Assembly: GCA_963422465.1 (NCBI GenBank)
Contig: OY730174.1
Span: forward strand, 1,488,001-1,552,000
Reading direction: 5' to 3'
Length of the DNA stretch: 64,000 nt
Source: Lichina pygmaea
Taxonomy: Eukaryota; Ascomycota; Lichinomycetes; Lichinales; Lichinaceae
The position numbers and the translations under genes are program-made. Below the pieces are notes generated by a model. The model was not told the DNA's origin. It searched no databases and saw only the letters and a list, made by a program, of their open reading frames with translations. Below are positions 12,520 through 23,574 of the stretch, piece by piece (within the stretch, counting starts at the first letter, position 1; each line of letters begins with the position of its first letter).

Positions 12520-14260
12520 ATAATTTCAAATTTTTTCCATTTCTTGTTCTTGAGAGAAGTGACACTCCAATCGGCTGGGCTCGGCTTGATCCACTAACAC
12601 AGCGCCATCATCTATCCGTTCCAGTAGCATGTCACATGTCTTTATCTTTTAAGTCCATTCATCGATATAGATTGTCGCCGGCAACATCTTCGGTCCGATG
12701 GCTGTGCCACAGAGCTCACCCGCGGGCTTAAGTACCACGAGATCACACAGCTTGCGGAGGATAACGAGGTTTGGGTGTAAATGACAAGTCATATCCAGCT
12801 TGGTGCTGCTTGGAAGATGTTTCGACTCTCTAACCATTGATACAAGCAGAGCGGTCGAGTCCTCTGATGTCGCTTGTCCACTAGGTCAGATGGAAACGTT
12901 GGTTACCTCGCGAGTCTTTGAAATTCCTCGTGGCACTTCAGTATGGCTCATCATCCAGAAAAAAGGTCGAGGATAGGACTCTCCCACGTGAGAAACTCAC
13001 GATGGGACATTGCACGTGGATCACTCGTTGCTGTTTGACGTTGATCCTGCTGCTTAGTGCCACCGATCCTGCTGCTGCTGCATGGTGCCACCGATGATCC
13101 TGCATGGTGCCGCGGACCCCTGCATGGATCCGCCATGGATCCGCCTCGTGCCTTCTAGAGCCTTCTGCCAGCTCTAAGGCAAACATCAGCTTCGTGTCTA
13201 CATATAGATGATTAGCTAGTTCTCCCTAATCAATCTATCAGTCGTGACACTCCTCTTCTTCTCCCCGCTGCTCGCTGTAGCGTTCCTAGTTGAACAGTTG
13301 CAACTGTACAAAATATCAGATATGTAGGCGCCGCCACTCTGGGCTTGAGTAGTTATGTCGCACCAGAAGTGCGGAAGGCTCATCACGAATGGTTTTACGA
13401 TATTGCCAAAACCAGATATCGCCTGGTGATTAGACGGCCACCATCGTAGTGCAGAAATCTTACTGTTGTGTATGGTCGAGATCGATGGCTTGGTGGTATG
13501 TTGCTAAGCCCAAGGAAGAGCTGACTTCGCCCATAATTGTAACTGCAGAAGCATATCAGCTACCATCGCTGAAGTGGGCAGATGAAAGCTGTTGTCGCAG
13601 CTGCAGAAAACTGACTGTTGGTGGTAGAGTGAGGTGGAATTGACTGAGCTTTATGTGGATGTAAAGATTCTCGATGGAGCAAGGTAGTTTCTCGCAAACT
13701 TACTGTTTTTGGACCCAGTCGTAGTCGCCGAGAGAAACAATCTAGGATTCCCCCAGGTTCTATATCCAGCATAATAGCTAGCCTATCCCCAGCTTTCGTT
13801 CCTTTCTCTCCGTTTGATGCAGACCAACTCTGATTGACCTGAGACAGGGTCTGGAAATTCAGCCCATCGAGGTGTAGTTAGAATAAGCTAGACTCGCGAT
13901 GAGTGGGACATTCCTTACCATACTAAGAGTCCGAGTTCAGTACTCACTCTGCACGTTTGGTAGCCTGAGTACACTTGCTGCGTTGATAAGAGCTTGATAC
14001 ACCTGTTGCAACCCTTGGCAGCATTGTGGCAGCTCAGGACGCAGCTCTTGCTGGGTTTCCAAAAGTAATTGTTGAGAGGAGTATGTCAGTCTCTCATAAC
14101 TGTATGGTTACAATTGTAAGCTTGTAGTCTTCCCCAAGCATATTAGGTACCGGTAGGGTTATCAGTTGATCACGTCCTTTTTCTACCAGACTCAGACAAC
14201 GATAGATAAGGGAGAAGGAAAAAGTAGACATACTCACGGCCGCTGACATTGATAGTGTTG
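12520..14260. other. gene-poor stretch, short GATCC/GCATGG-rich repeats
   Basis: No gene seen. About 13040-13150 contains short overlapping repeats of GATCCTGC, GCATGGTGCC and ATGGATCCGCC. Otherwise unique, lower-GC sequence. Confidence 0.4.
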
Positions 14261-14262
14261 CC

Positions 14263-14860
14263 TTATTTTCCAATGCTCAGCCTCCCAAGTAGAATGAGCA
14301 AGACTAGCTGCCGGAATTTTGACACGTCAGCAGCCCTTGCCCAAAGATGGCCGTGCTGACAGCTGTCACAAAGTCGGCGCTCGCGCTCCCTGAACTTTGC
14401 TCTAAATTCTTGTTGCTCATGGATAGTAGTGTCACCCTCAGCATCGAGAATTCTGTAGATAGCCTGTTGCAAGACTAGTATGCTGGGATATCGGCGCAGG
14501 CCCGCGTTGGGAGCGGCGAACCACGTGGTGTTCGTCGCGATCAAGAGATCTGGCACACTGGCAGGAGTAGCGACGACTTGGTGCGGGACTTGCTTGGCCA
14601 GCTTGACCTGTTTGGGCAGCTCGACGTCGGCGGGAGAGACGAATCGAAGCGGCGAGCGCGTCGTTCGACAAACGTCTCGTGAGGCACACGGAAGACGTTT
14701 GGAAGCCGCGAAGAAGGCGCAGAAAAATCGTCGAAGACGTGCGCAGTGGTGTAAGCAGCTGGCAAGCTTGACAGTGAAACGCTTTGACGAGAAGTCGTTT
14801 GAAAGTTGCCCCTCCCCGTGAAGAAGGGGTTTCTTGCCTATGTGACAGAGCCACGATAGA
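14263..14860 (-). CDS. possible small unrecognised gene, divergent from ORC5
   Basis: A GC-rich patch within the gene-poor island carries open frames on the minus strand. One frame is open from 15015 to 14263; its part below 14700 (RFVSPADVELPKQVKLAKQV... to ERERRLCDSCQ) has protein-like composition. A second frame beginning at ATG 14854 has an Arg/Ser-rich start that could be a mitochondrial targeting sequence. No domain was recognised and the exon structure is unclear. It sits about 300 bp upstream of ORC5 in the opposite direction, so it may share that promoter. It could also be a gene remnant or chance open frame. Confidence 0.2.
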
Positions 14861-15149
14861 AGCGTATGTACGGTACCGGTACCGTATACGTTTGGGTTGG
14901 CCGAAGCCAGATCAAGGATCCTATATGGTGCTCCTAGATATGATATACCTATCGTGCTAATATAAGGGCTATACTCCGTACGTTCCGTAGAGTAGGAGAA
15001 GTGTAGGAGCAACAATCGATGTTTGCTCTACGACGGTACCGGTACGATCCTGTTGCTTTCAGGAAGGCGGCTCGCATCAACGTTTCTCCGATTGGCCTGA
15101 GCTCCAACGGTCACCTAATCCGGATCAGGAAACTTTCGACGTCGCAACA

Positions 15150-17051
15150 ATGGATGCACTGCTTCCCGACGAAGCTCTGCTGCAGCCCATAGACGAGAGG
15201 TTCCCTTGTCGCGAGGCGCAAACCCGCCAGCTGGCACATTTAACATGGGTTAGTGGCAGCGTTTTATTTGCCCCGCTCCAGCTCTGCTAACTCAGTCCCA
15301 GCCCGCCATCCCCAGTCCCCCCACGATTATAGTGCACGGGCTCGAAGCAACAGGCAAAACCAGTGTAGTCCAGGCCGTCTTGGAAGCCGTCGGGACTCCC
15401 CATACCATAATCAAATGCCAAGAATGTATCACCGCTCGACATCTCTTCGAGCTCACAATCACCGCTGTGGAGGGCGCAATTGCGGAGACCTTGGAACAAT
15501 CGCCTTCAAGCATCTCGGGACGGTGTGAGAGTATGACCATGCTCACAGTTCATCTCCAGAAGCTTCTTCAAGGTCTTCCAAAGTTTGTCTTGGTCTTTGA
15601 TGGCATCGACCATCAACGAGAGGCCCCTGCTACTCTGCTACCCGCACTGGTTCGATTGGGCGAGGTAGTATGTCAGGTCTAGTCTGTTTGGGATCACAAG
15701 CTCACAGAGACTACAGCTCCCTAATCTCACAGTCATCCTCATCATAAATATTCCTCGCCCTAGATTTCTACATTTATCAGGCATACCATACGTTCATTTT
15801 CCGAATTATACCCGACAAGAAGCTTTGGCTGTTGTCTCTGAGAAGCCACTTCCCATACGCGGAAGTGCTGGACCTGAAAATGCTTCATCACCTGGTTCAC
15901 CAACCATTGACGATGACTCTGTATGGCTATGGTCTCGATTCTGCGAGGTTGTCTGGGATACACTTGCGAAGGGCGCTGCGAACGATATCATCAGCTTCCA
16001 CGAGCTATGCGGTCAATTGTGGCAGCCTTTTGTGTCGCCCGTCGTGGAAGGCGTTTGTGGCGCCAGGGACCTATCCAGGTTGATGGTGCTGAAGAGAGAT
16101 CTGTTCAAAGACGAGTCTGTTCTTGTCGAAGGTGTTGTTCCCAACGTGATGGAAGCCCGAAAAGGCTCCGAAGGTATAGTCCTCACAGCCCTTCTACTTG
16201 GCTTGGCTTCTCTGTAAAGGAGCCTCTGCTGATAGGACCCTACATTGCGTAATCAGTAGACACGCACGAGCTCTCCTTCTTCTCCAAATATCTTCTCTGC
16301 GCAGCATATCTTGCCTCGCGCAACCCAGCTCGTCAAGATCCTGTTTTCTTCATGCGCGCAACAGAAAAGAAACGACGGAAGAAGGGAGGTGGGACAGCAG
16401 CTGGTCGAGGCGGAGGGGCATCAAAGCATCGAAAGGTACACCCGCGCCGCTCATCATATCTTCACCTTCTAGTGGCGTCGGTTGCGCCGTCTACATGTTC
16501 CTTGTCTCTAGTCAGTGCTTGATCATCCTGACAGAAATCGATAGATCCAACGCAGACTCCTCGGTCCACAAGCATTCGTGCTCGAGCGTATGCTGGCAAT
16601 CTTCCATGCCATCTTACCTTTCCCAATGAGTTCAATCACAGCCGATTTACAGACTCAGGTTCGTTGGATATGATCTCCTACCATATACATCATCACCACC
16701 CTGGTTATCAGGAGGCACATCGCCCACCAGCTTCTACAACCATCTTCAACATTTTGAATCCCGTCCCTCGACAGAAATCTTTCATTCCCGTAGCCCCCCT
16801 CTCCATTGCCCTCTCTACTCCTGCCAGGAACTGTTCTCGGATTATTCATCCGCGGCTGACTTCTCAACCCAAAAATCCATGACGTCGTGAAGATATCAAC
16901 CCTTTTGTCCCTACGTCTCCTCGTACACCAGTCAGGTTCCGCCGACGTGCTCGAAGCCCAAACGAAGTGGCGCGTCAACGTCGGCTGGGATTACATCCTT
17001 CGCATCGCAGACTCCCTGAGATTTGATATTGTGGATTATGTCGCTGAGTGA
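15150..17051 (+). CDS. orc5: origin recognition complex subunit 5
   Basis: ORC5 is the AAA+-like subunit of the six-protein complex that marks replication origins and loads MCM helicase. Six exons: 15150-15248, 15302-15664, 15717-16173, 16260-16435, 16545-16658 and 16893-17051. They sum to 1368 nt, 455 aa, the usual family length. The protein begins MDALLPDEALLQPIDERFPC and has Walker A GLEATGKTS near residue 43 and Walker B LVFDGID near residue 115. A basic stretch (EKKRRKKGGG) and the block IQRRLLGPQAFVLERMLAIF follow. The C-terminal winged-helix region is TLLSLRLLVHQ to KWRVNVGWDYILRIADS. Intron 5 is unusually long at 234 nt. The start is the first ATG, and the exon 1 frame joins cleanly. 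Confidence 0.95.
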
Positions 17052-17281
17052 GGTCGAGAAGACGTCTTCTTCGTCTTGTCCCGTGGCTGTGGCTGTGGTT
17101 GTGACTGTGACTGGGACCGTGATAGCTGATGGCTGATGGCTCATCGGCGGTTTAATTGGAGAATCGTCTAGCGACTCTCGATTCCCAATTCTCGATACAA
17201 GATAAGATGACACTACAAACGTTCTTCAAACCCAACCACTCCCAAATACCATCTTAGGAAAAAGTCATTCTACCGGTCACA

Positions 17282-17313
<32 letters not shown>

Positions 17314-18090
17314 CTGTCACACTTTTGCCAAAGAAAATGTTCTAGAAGTCCTGGGACGATCGGAACTATCGCGGGGCTCAGTGAGGACAGGGGAGGCTTG
17401 AAAGGCTTGGTAAGCCTGTGAGGGTCGGCAAGCTCAGACTCGAGAAGCTCAGATTCGAGAAGCTCAGGCTTAGGAGAGTCGGGCTCGGGAAAGTTCAGGA
17501 GAATCAGGCCCCGGGAGACTTTCGTCGAAGAAGGACTTTTTCCAGAACCCCGCGCATGATACAAGCCAGTCTTACGGTAACTTACCCTTTCGCCCGTGAG
17601 AAGAGTAAGTGGCGTGTGACTCTCTATGTCTATATACGAGTAGTCACGCCCAGAAGTACGTACCCGTGGCCAAAAATAGGACTATCGATGGACTTGATCA
17701 AACTCGCTCCCTCGTCTTGATTGGTTCGACAAACTTGTCTTTCTTTCCAAGTTACGAGATACCTGCTTGTCTTGGTTGGGAAAAGGAGCGAGCAGTAATT
17801 GTAGTACTTGTTGGTGGAAGCTTCATCGTGGAGAATATGCGTCTCTGATCATCGATGCCTCCCCGAGGCTTTGTTTCCTGGGCTGACTGTGCTCGGTCTA
17901 AGATGTTCTACCGTCGTTCTCCTCCTCCTCATTCTTCTTCTTCTTCTTCATTTCCCTGTCTTGGGGATATCTTTCGTACCGCCAATAAACATATAGACCT
18001 ACGCCTAGACACCCGTCGACATGAGACGCTAAGCATTCCGAAAACTCGCTGCCCCAATTGACGCTAGTAGCCCTCCAAAGTCCGCAAAGC
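17052..18090. other. ORC5 / DCAF4-like convergent 3' region with poly-C tract
   Basis: No gene could be supported. The region contains a 30-base poly-C run (17285-17314) and, about 17430-17475, a short triplicated AAGCTCAGACTCGAG-like repeat that is open on both strands. A 16-codon frame at 17207-17257 is discussed under findings. CT-rich microsatellite DNA lies at about 17925-17955. Confidence 0.4.
17285..17314. repeat. poly-C homopolymer, 30 nt
   Basis: Thirty consecutive C residues between two convergent genes, the longest of eight long G/C homopolymers in the window. Confidence 0.9.
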
Positions 18091-20367
18091 TCACCAAGTC
18101 CATCGATGAATTTGGTGTCCGGCTGCGATCAGCAAAGAAGGAGCATGAGCCGTTGGTGCTGTTGCCGCTGTCGCCGCCGCCGAGAAATCCTGTACGTCTT
18201 CTGTCGCCGTCATCGAGGAATCCTGCACGCCTTCTGTCGCCGCTATCGAGGAATCCGGTACGTCTTCTGTCGCCGTCATCGAAGAATCCTGTTCGTGTTC
18301 TGCCGTCGGCGCGGTGACGGTGGAGGAAGACGGGGATGGAAGGCGAGGGGAGAATGTGGCCCCGAATTTCACACAGCGAGGGTAGTGGGGGAAGACTCGT
18401 TCCGTCAACTTGTGCGGCGGCTGTAGTTTCTGCGCGGTGTGTACGTTGTAGAGATGCACCATCCTGTCTTCTCGCCCTGTAACGACCTCTGCTTAGTGCA
18501 TCGAGAAAGACGTTACGCAAGAGGACGGGACGGGATTTGTCACAGTGTCATCTGGTCGAGGATACTGATTGATTTGACCGGTGGTTCCTCGTTCCTTGTG
18601 CGAGAGGTAAAGCAAGAAGGGGTAACAATGGATACACAAGGCTGTAAACGTACCGACCGCCAGGACGCCGGTCTCGAAGTCGACGTCGAACCCAAGATTG
18701 ATGCGGTATTGGTTGTAATGCTGCTCGAACCGTAATAGCGGCATCGTCGGTTCGACATACTTTTTCATGGGCGACGGTGGGTGAGGGTAGCGCAGGTCGT
18801 ACATGCAAATCTGGGCGCTAGAAATCAGTTTCTCGATTTTTTTCTCTCATGGACCGTTGTGTCAAACTCGGCAGGGCAGTGATGGCAGCATGGAGGAACA
18901 ATGTACGCACGGAGCTGCGCAGCCCATTGATCAGCACGCGATAGTCATCTATCTTTCGAACATGCGTCACGCAAGCAGGATGCTGAATCTTGATGGGGGT
19001 GGCGTCTCTGTGTTCGGCGCGACGATCGAGGAGAGTGGCAGCGCCAGAGCGCTGTCCCGTCATGTAGGAAGAGTCGGCGAAGAACTGAATCGCGAGTATG
19101 TCGCTTGCACCAATCGCCTGGTGATCTTCTTCAAGAGGAGACTGGACCGCCCAGGAGGCAGAGAATCTGGCAACTTCGACGAAGGCTACCCCTGCGCTTG
19201 TCCCTACCGCAAATATATCGGTTGTCGGAGCGCATGCGGATGACCATATATCCGTATTAGATCTCGTCCGTAACAAAACAAAGTCGTCTACGCAAGTCAA
19301 GGGTTAAGTCGCGTTAGTAGATGGTAGAACACGGAGAAGGACAGCAGTCGCTGCGGCTGAGTCCAACGGACCGACTGACCCGAAGGCATTCCGTCCAGAC
19401 CATCAAATCTTTCGAACCAAATCCTGCGTGAGCCTAACGTTGCCACCGCTGGTGTTTCTCTCAGACAAGTGTATCTGAAGAGCATGAGCTACTTCCTGCG
19501 AGAGCACTTCATGTGGGCAGGGTCAAGTTTCTTACATGAGTGACCGACGGCCAATCGTCACAGACGTCAACTGTAATCATCCATGAGCGCTCTTCTTTGG
19601 AAGTGGCGAGATGGTCCAGTTACCTCATTCGGCAACGAATTCATGGTCCACTGACGAGGCCTCAGCTTAAGCGTCGGTGTGAATCCATGTCTTGGTATGC
19701 ACCCTCTAAGTATAGTCAGCAACCCGTCGACCGTACGGCGATGGCGGTACAAAAAGTGCAAGCCCTGCAGCTTACTTGAGCCAGGACATGTCGTGCCTCG
19801 TCAATCCTATCTTTATGTCAGCGCCTTTCGTTGAAGAAATGCTGATCAACAGGGCGGACCAACGAAGAGCCCGCCGCTGTTGGGATCTTGAGCAAATGCC
19901 GTGATGCCCCCTCGGGGGGAAAGGTCGACCATCAGTTGCTCCTTCAGGGGAGAGGCGTAAGCTCCAGCGATGGAATGCCGGTAGTCTCTCGAATTGGATC
20001 TTCCCATCTCGCTGGGCAATTTCAGAGCGCCGCCGAGGGGATGCTGAAGGATGCGCGAACGTTGTAGTCGGCCGCGTTGCTGGAGGCCCGCCGTTGCTTC
20101 ATTCTTTCGCTGCAACGGTAGGTAATCAGCAACTGATCGTTAGGTTCACGGGCGGACCAGATGACCTGAGCCTCCTCCGCGCGCCTTTTGATGTTCCCTC
20201 GCGTGTAGGGTGATTCGGGCGGTGCAGCATGGTCGTCGAGGATTTTGAAGTATCTCTCCTTCTCGGGATCTGCATGGAGTATTGCTGGTGAGCTTGGCTT
20301 GATCGATGACAGGTGTAGGCGTCGACATACCAAAGTAGAATCCAGGCAATTGAGGCGGGTCGGCCAT
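18091..20367 (-). CDS. DCAF4-like WD40-repeat protein (CUL4-DDB1 substrate receptor family)
   Basis: It resembles DCAF4, a WD40 adaptor of CUL4-DDB1 ubiquitin ligases. The start at ATG 20367 gives MADPPQLPGFYF, spliced to DPEKERYFKILDDH; the PxLPGFYYDPEKxRYF opening is the family hallmark. Clear exons are 20367-20331, 20269-20166, 20109-19860 and 19810-19776, all in phase. Small exons around 19690-19400 are less certain. Then follow large exons at about 19280-18900 (SNTDIWSSACAPTTDIFAVG, a WD40 blade), 18805-18670 (ICMYDLRYPHPPSP) and 18515-18091 (EDRMVHLYNVHTAQKL). The C-terminus carries an 11-residue tandem repeat (DSSMTATEDVQ-like) and ends HRWTW. Its promoter is shared with the divergent oxidoreductase gene 350 bp away. 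The middle exons need transcript support. Confidence 0.8.
18170..18305. repeat. 33-bp coding minisatellite in the DCAF4-like gene
   Basis: Between three and four in-frame 33-bp units (GTCGCCGTCATCGAGGAATC and onward on the plus strand) encode the 11-residue repeat near the C-terminus of the DCAF4-like protein. Confidence 0.85.
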
Positions 20368-20720
20368 GTCCAGACGCAAGGCTCGTCTATGTACCGGTAG
20401 TTAGAGAAATGGAGCTTGGATGCCGTGGATGCATTGGCGTCAGCAACCTTGTCGGGGGAACCTTGACATCTCGCCAGATGATTTGATTTTGTTGGCGTGT
20501 AGATTCCTGCCTGTTCTAATCGGTTGGGAGAGAAAGAGTGATCAGCCGCTAGTAGACGCACGAGGGCAAGAGGGGTTTACGGCATGGTGTCACGCTTGGC
20601 CGGGCGCGATCTGCTTTGAGAGCGGGGCATGCGGGGCAGCGTCGACCAGTCGAAGCACTCCACCTTCCACATCAGATCGTCTCTACCAAAGTAGAGCGTC
20701 GACAATCGCTCAAAAAGAAA

Positions 20721-22242
20721 ATGACGATCACAGCATCCCGCTACGAGGCCGTCCATCAAGGCGGTCCGTTCAAGGTGGCTGAATATGAAGTGGCCCCTCC
20801 AGGTCCGAACGAGGTCGTCGTCAGAAACAAGGCAGTTGCATTGAACCCTATGGACTGGAAACAGCTGTGGGGCACTCTTTCCTCGTCCTTTGAGAAGAGA
20901 ATCTTTCATTCCGAATCAAATCGACTTTTAGTAGATCTATGGCCAGTCCTGTGGAGCTGGGCTACCGTAGCAGGCAATCGCTGACGATGCTCTTGCTCTT
21001 TTGCGCATCCGAAGTGAGCACGGCTTTGGCCTATCTTTCCCGGCCGTCTTTGGTGGCGATGGCGCGGGCGTCATCGAAGAAGTCGGCTCGGATGTCAAGG
21101 CCTACAAGAAGGGAGATGAAGTCTATGGAAGCTATAGGCCTGACAACTCCAAGTCTGCTGCTTTCCAGGTTGGTCATTTTAAATGAGATCTTCATCTTGC
21201 CTTCCAGCCTCGGTCTTGGTGCCAAAGAACCGATTCTCATCTTCAGTCTCATACGTCAGCATCCATGAACATGGCTAGTACTTACCGTATCTTGTCTTTT
21301 AGGAATACTCGGTGCTTCCCTCAGATGAGATTGGGCTCAAGCCCAAGTCGTTGTCCTTTGAGGAAGCAGCTTCCATACCGTAGGCATTTCTCTTCATGCA
21401 CCTCCGCTTCAACTTCAAGGAAGACTTGATATTGATGACTGCTTGCCACGGCGACCCACACAGCATTGGCTACCTGACCGCGGCCGCGGCGATCTACCGC
21501 GAGCTAGGGATGCCGTTGCCATTCCTCCCTGACTCGCCCGAAGAAGGCTACAAGCCGAGCAAAATCCTGGTCAGCCAAAATAGTCTCCCAGAAAACTTGT
21601 CCACCGATACGCTTTCCCTGCCCGAAGCAATTCCAACCTTCTCAAACTCATTCGAGTGTATACATCTCCGTATAGGTTTTAGGAGGAAGCTCCTCCGTCG
21701 GCGCCTCTACCATTGCGCTACTGCGAGCGGTCCTTCCGTCCAGCAGCAGCACCACCATCGTGGCGACCAGTTCGCCGCAGCACCACGAGCACCTGCGAAG
21801 CCTAGGCGCGAACGTCGCTCTGGACTACAAGACGCCTTCGATCGTGCAAGACATCAAGAAGGCCTCAGGAGGAGGAGGAGGGGGAGAGGAGAAGGGGTTC
21901 GAGGTGATCATCGACGCCGTGAACGCGGCCGCAGATAACCTGTCGCTCCTGGAGACGCTGCAGCCGGACGGCTCCTTCGTCGAGGTGTTGACGGGCCACA
22001 ACGTGCCGAGCGGCAGCGTGCCGGCCGGCGTCAAGCACCTGCGCGTCATGGCCACGAAGGTGTTCGACAAGCCCGGCACCGAGCATCTGTACTCGAGCCT
22101 CGCCAAGCTCGTCGACGACGGTCGATACAAGCTGCCTCTGCCCATCACCGTCGTGGGCAAGGGCTGGGATGCCATTGGCCTGGGGCTGCTGACGCTCATG
22201 AAGCAGGGTGTTTCCGGCACCAAGTTGGTCGTGACGCTCTAG
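20721..22242 (+). CDS. zinc-less medium-chain dehydrogenase/reductase (quinone oxidoreductase / trans-enoyl reductase type)
   Basis: NAD(P)H-dependent oxidoreductase of the MDR superfamily. Five exons: 20721-20866, 21015-21168, 21303-21379, 21464-21569 and 21676-22242. They total 1050 nt, 349 aa, the normal length. The N-terminal GroES-like domain has NPMDWKQ and FPAVFGGDGAGVIEEVGSDV. The Rossmann domain has the nucleotide motif VLGGSSSVGAST, the GGSSxxG form typical of fungal ToxD/LovC-like reductases rather than zinc alcohol dehydrogenases. The catalytic zinc ligands are not seen. A Gly-rich loop (ASGGGGGGEEKG) interrupts the Rossmann domain. No polyketide synthase lies nearby, so a detoxifying or general role is more likely than a biosynthetic cluster. 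The substrate cannot be read from sequence. The final codons form the first unit of a downstream tandem repeat. Confidence 0.92.
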
Positions 22243-22482
22243 GATGGAGATATTCCTGGAAGGGGACGAATGGTCATAACCGTCTAGGATGATATTTCCC
22301 GAGTTAGCACCAACATGGTCGTGACGCTCTAGGATAGAGATCTTTCTCGACGCGGGACGAATGGTCATGGCCCTCTAGGATGATATTTCCCGACGAGCAC
22401 CCAGTCAATCGTGACACTCTAGGATAGAGATTATTTCTTGACGGGGCACCAAGTTTAATCGTGACGTTCTACGGTGGAGATG
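22218..22482. repeat. 90-bp tandem repeat copied from the oxidoreductase 3' end
   Basis: Two full 90-bp units (22218-22307, 22308-22397) and two partial ones (22398-22446, 22447-22482), each opening with CACC and containing a TCGTGAC...CTCTAGGAT-like core. The first unit overlaps the last eight codons and the stop of the oxidoreductase gene. Confidence 0.9.
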
Positions 22483-23574
22483 CAGTACCCCTCCATAGAG
22501 GATCGATTGTGTGGCGTGAGCTGCCTCACCCTTACTTTCTTCCTTTCTTTCTTTCTAACTTTCTTTTTTCATTTCAATCTTGCTTGCATCACGAGTGTCA
22601 CCGCCTACTGTACGTACGTACTGCTGTGAATGTCGCATCTACTACTGTACTGGTATCCTGTATTATGTATCAGGTAGCAGCTGGAACTGAGTAAACCTGT
22701 TGTGTTTTTCGTATCTTTCTTCTTGTTCTTCTTCTTTTTTGAATCCCTCTCTCCCTCTCTCTCTCTCTCTCTCTCTGTCCCTCTCCATCCAAAGGGGAGG
22801 GGGGAAGATTACAAGTTAGGTTGAAGGTAGAACGCAGACGACGTATGATATATTGACAGGGAAAGGACCGACAGAGAGATGGTCAGTGAATAAAGATGTG
22901 CAGAGAAAGGAGAAGGAGAGGCGGGGAGCTTGGGTAATGACATGGTGTGCAAGCCCAACGAGAGGCTTTGTCCTGTTTCACTGTCACGTCTTCTCTTTGT
23001 TTCCAATGCTTAAATAAAATTTTCTTTCTTTCCTTCTTGTTCTTCTTCTTCCCTTTCTCCATTCGTCCCTCATCTTGCCCATCCAGCAACAGACGCAGGC
23101 CTCGACCAGCCCAGACAGACTCTATAACACTTCCTGTCCCGGGGAGAGGAAGCTGCGGTGCACGTGTGGCATGACTCTATTACCCCAAAGCAAACGGCAT
23201 TTCGACATGGGCGGCTCAACCAAGCCACAGCACTTACAGAGAAAAGACAGAACAGGAGGGGGAGGGAGGGGAAGGGAAAGCGGATCACGACCCGAGAGCA
23301 GAGGAGAGTCGGTTTCTTCCGCGAACGGGCAGAGACAGAGCCCAAGGAGACATCTAACCGCGTAGGAAGACACATTGACGAACGTGAAAGACTTTCCATC
23401 CGCAGCCGCCAAGAGATGGACAGCCGGTGGCCAGTCTGCACCACCATACATACACCCGGCCAATCTTGTCATCTCTTTTTAGAGAACAAAGAAGCCGGCT
23501 GCAAGATGGGCGCGCCTTGGACAAAAAGCCCGGGTATACAGATGGCAGCGGTTCCGTCAATATGATCTCCGCGG
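22483..23574. other. convergent 3' region, CT-rich, no gene
   Basis: Holds the 3' flanks of the oxidoreductase and the proton ATPase. It contains (CT)n at about 22750-22778 and CTT-rich tracts at 23020-23065. No supported coding frame. Confidence 0.5.

Noticed and set aside
20022-20561. Single 179-codon minus-strand frame as a gene of its own
   Set aside because: It is exons 2 and 3 of the DCAF4-like gene read through an intron.
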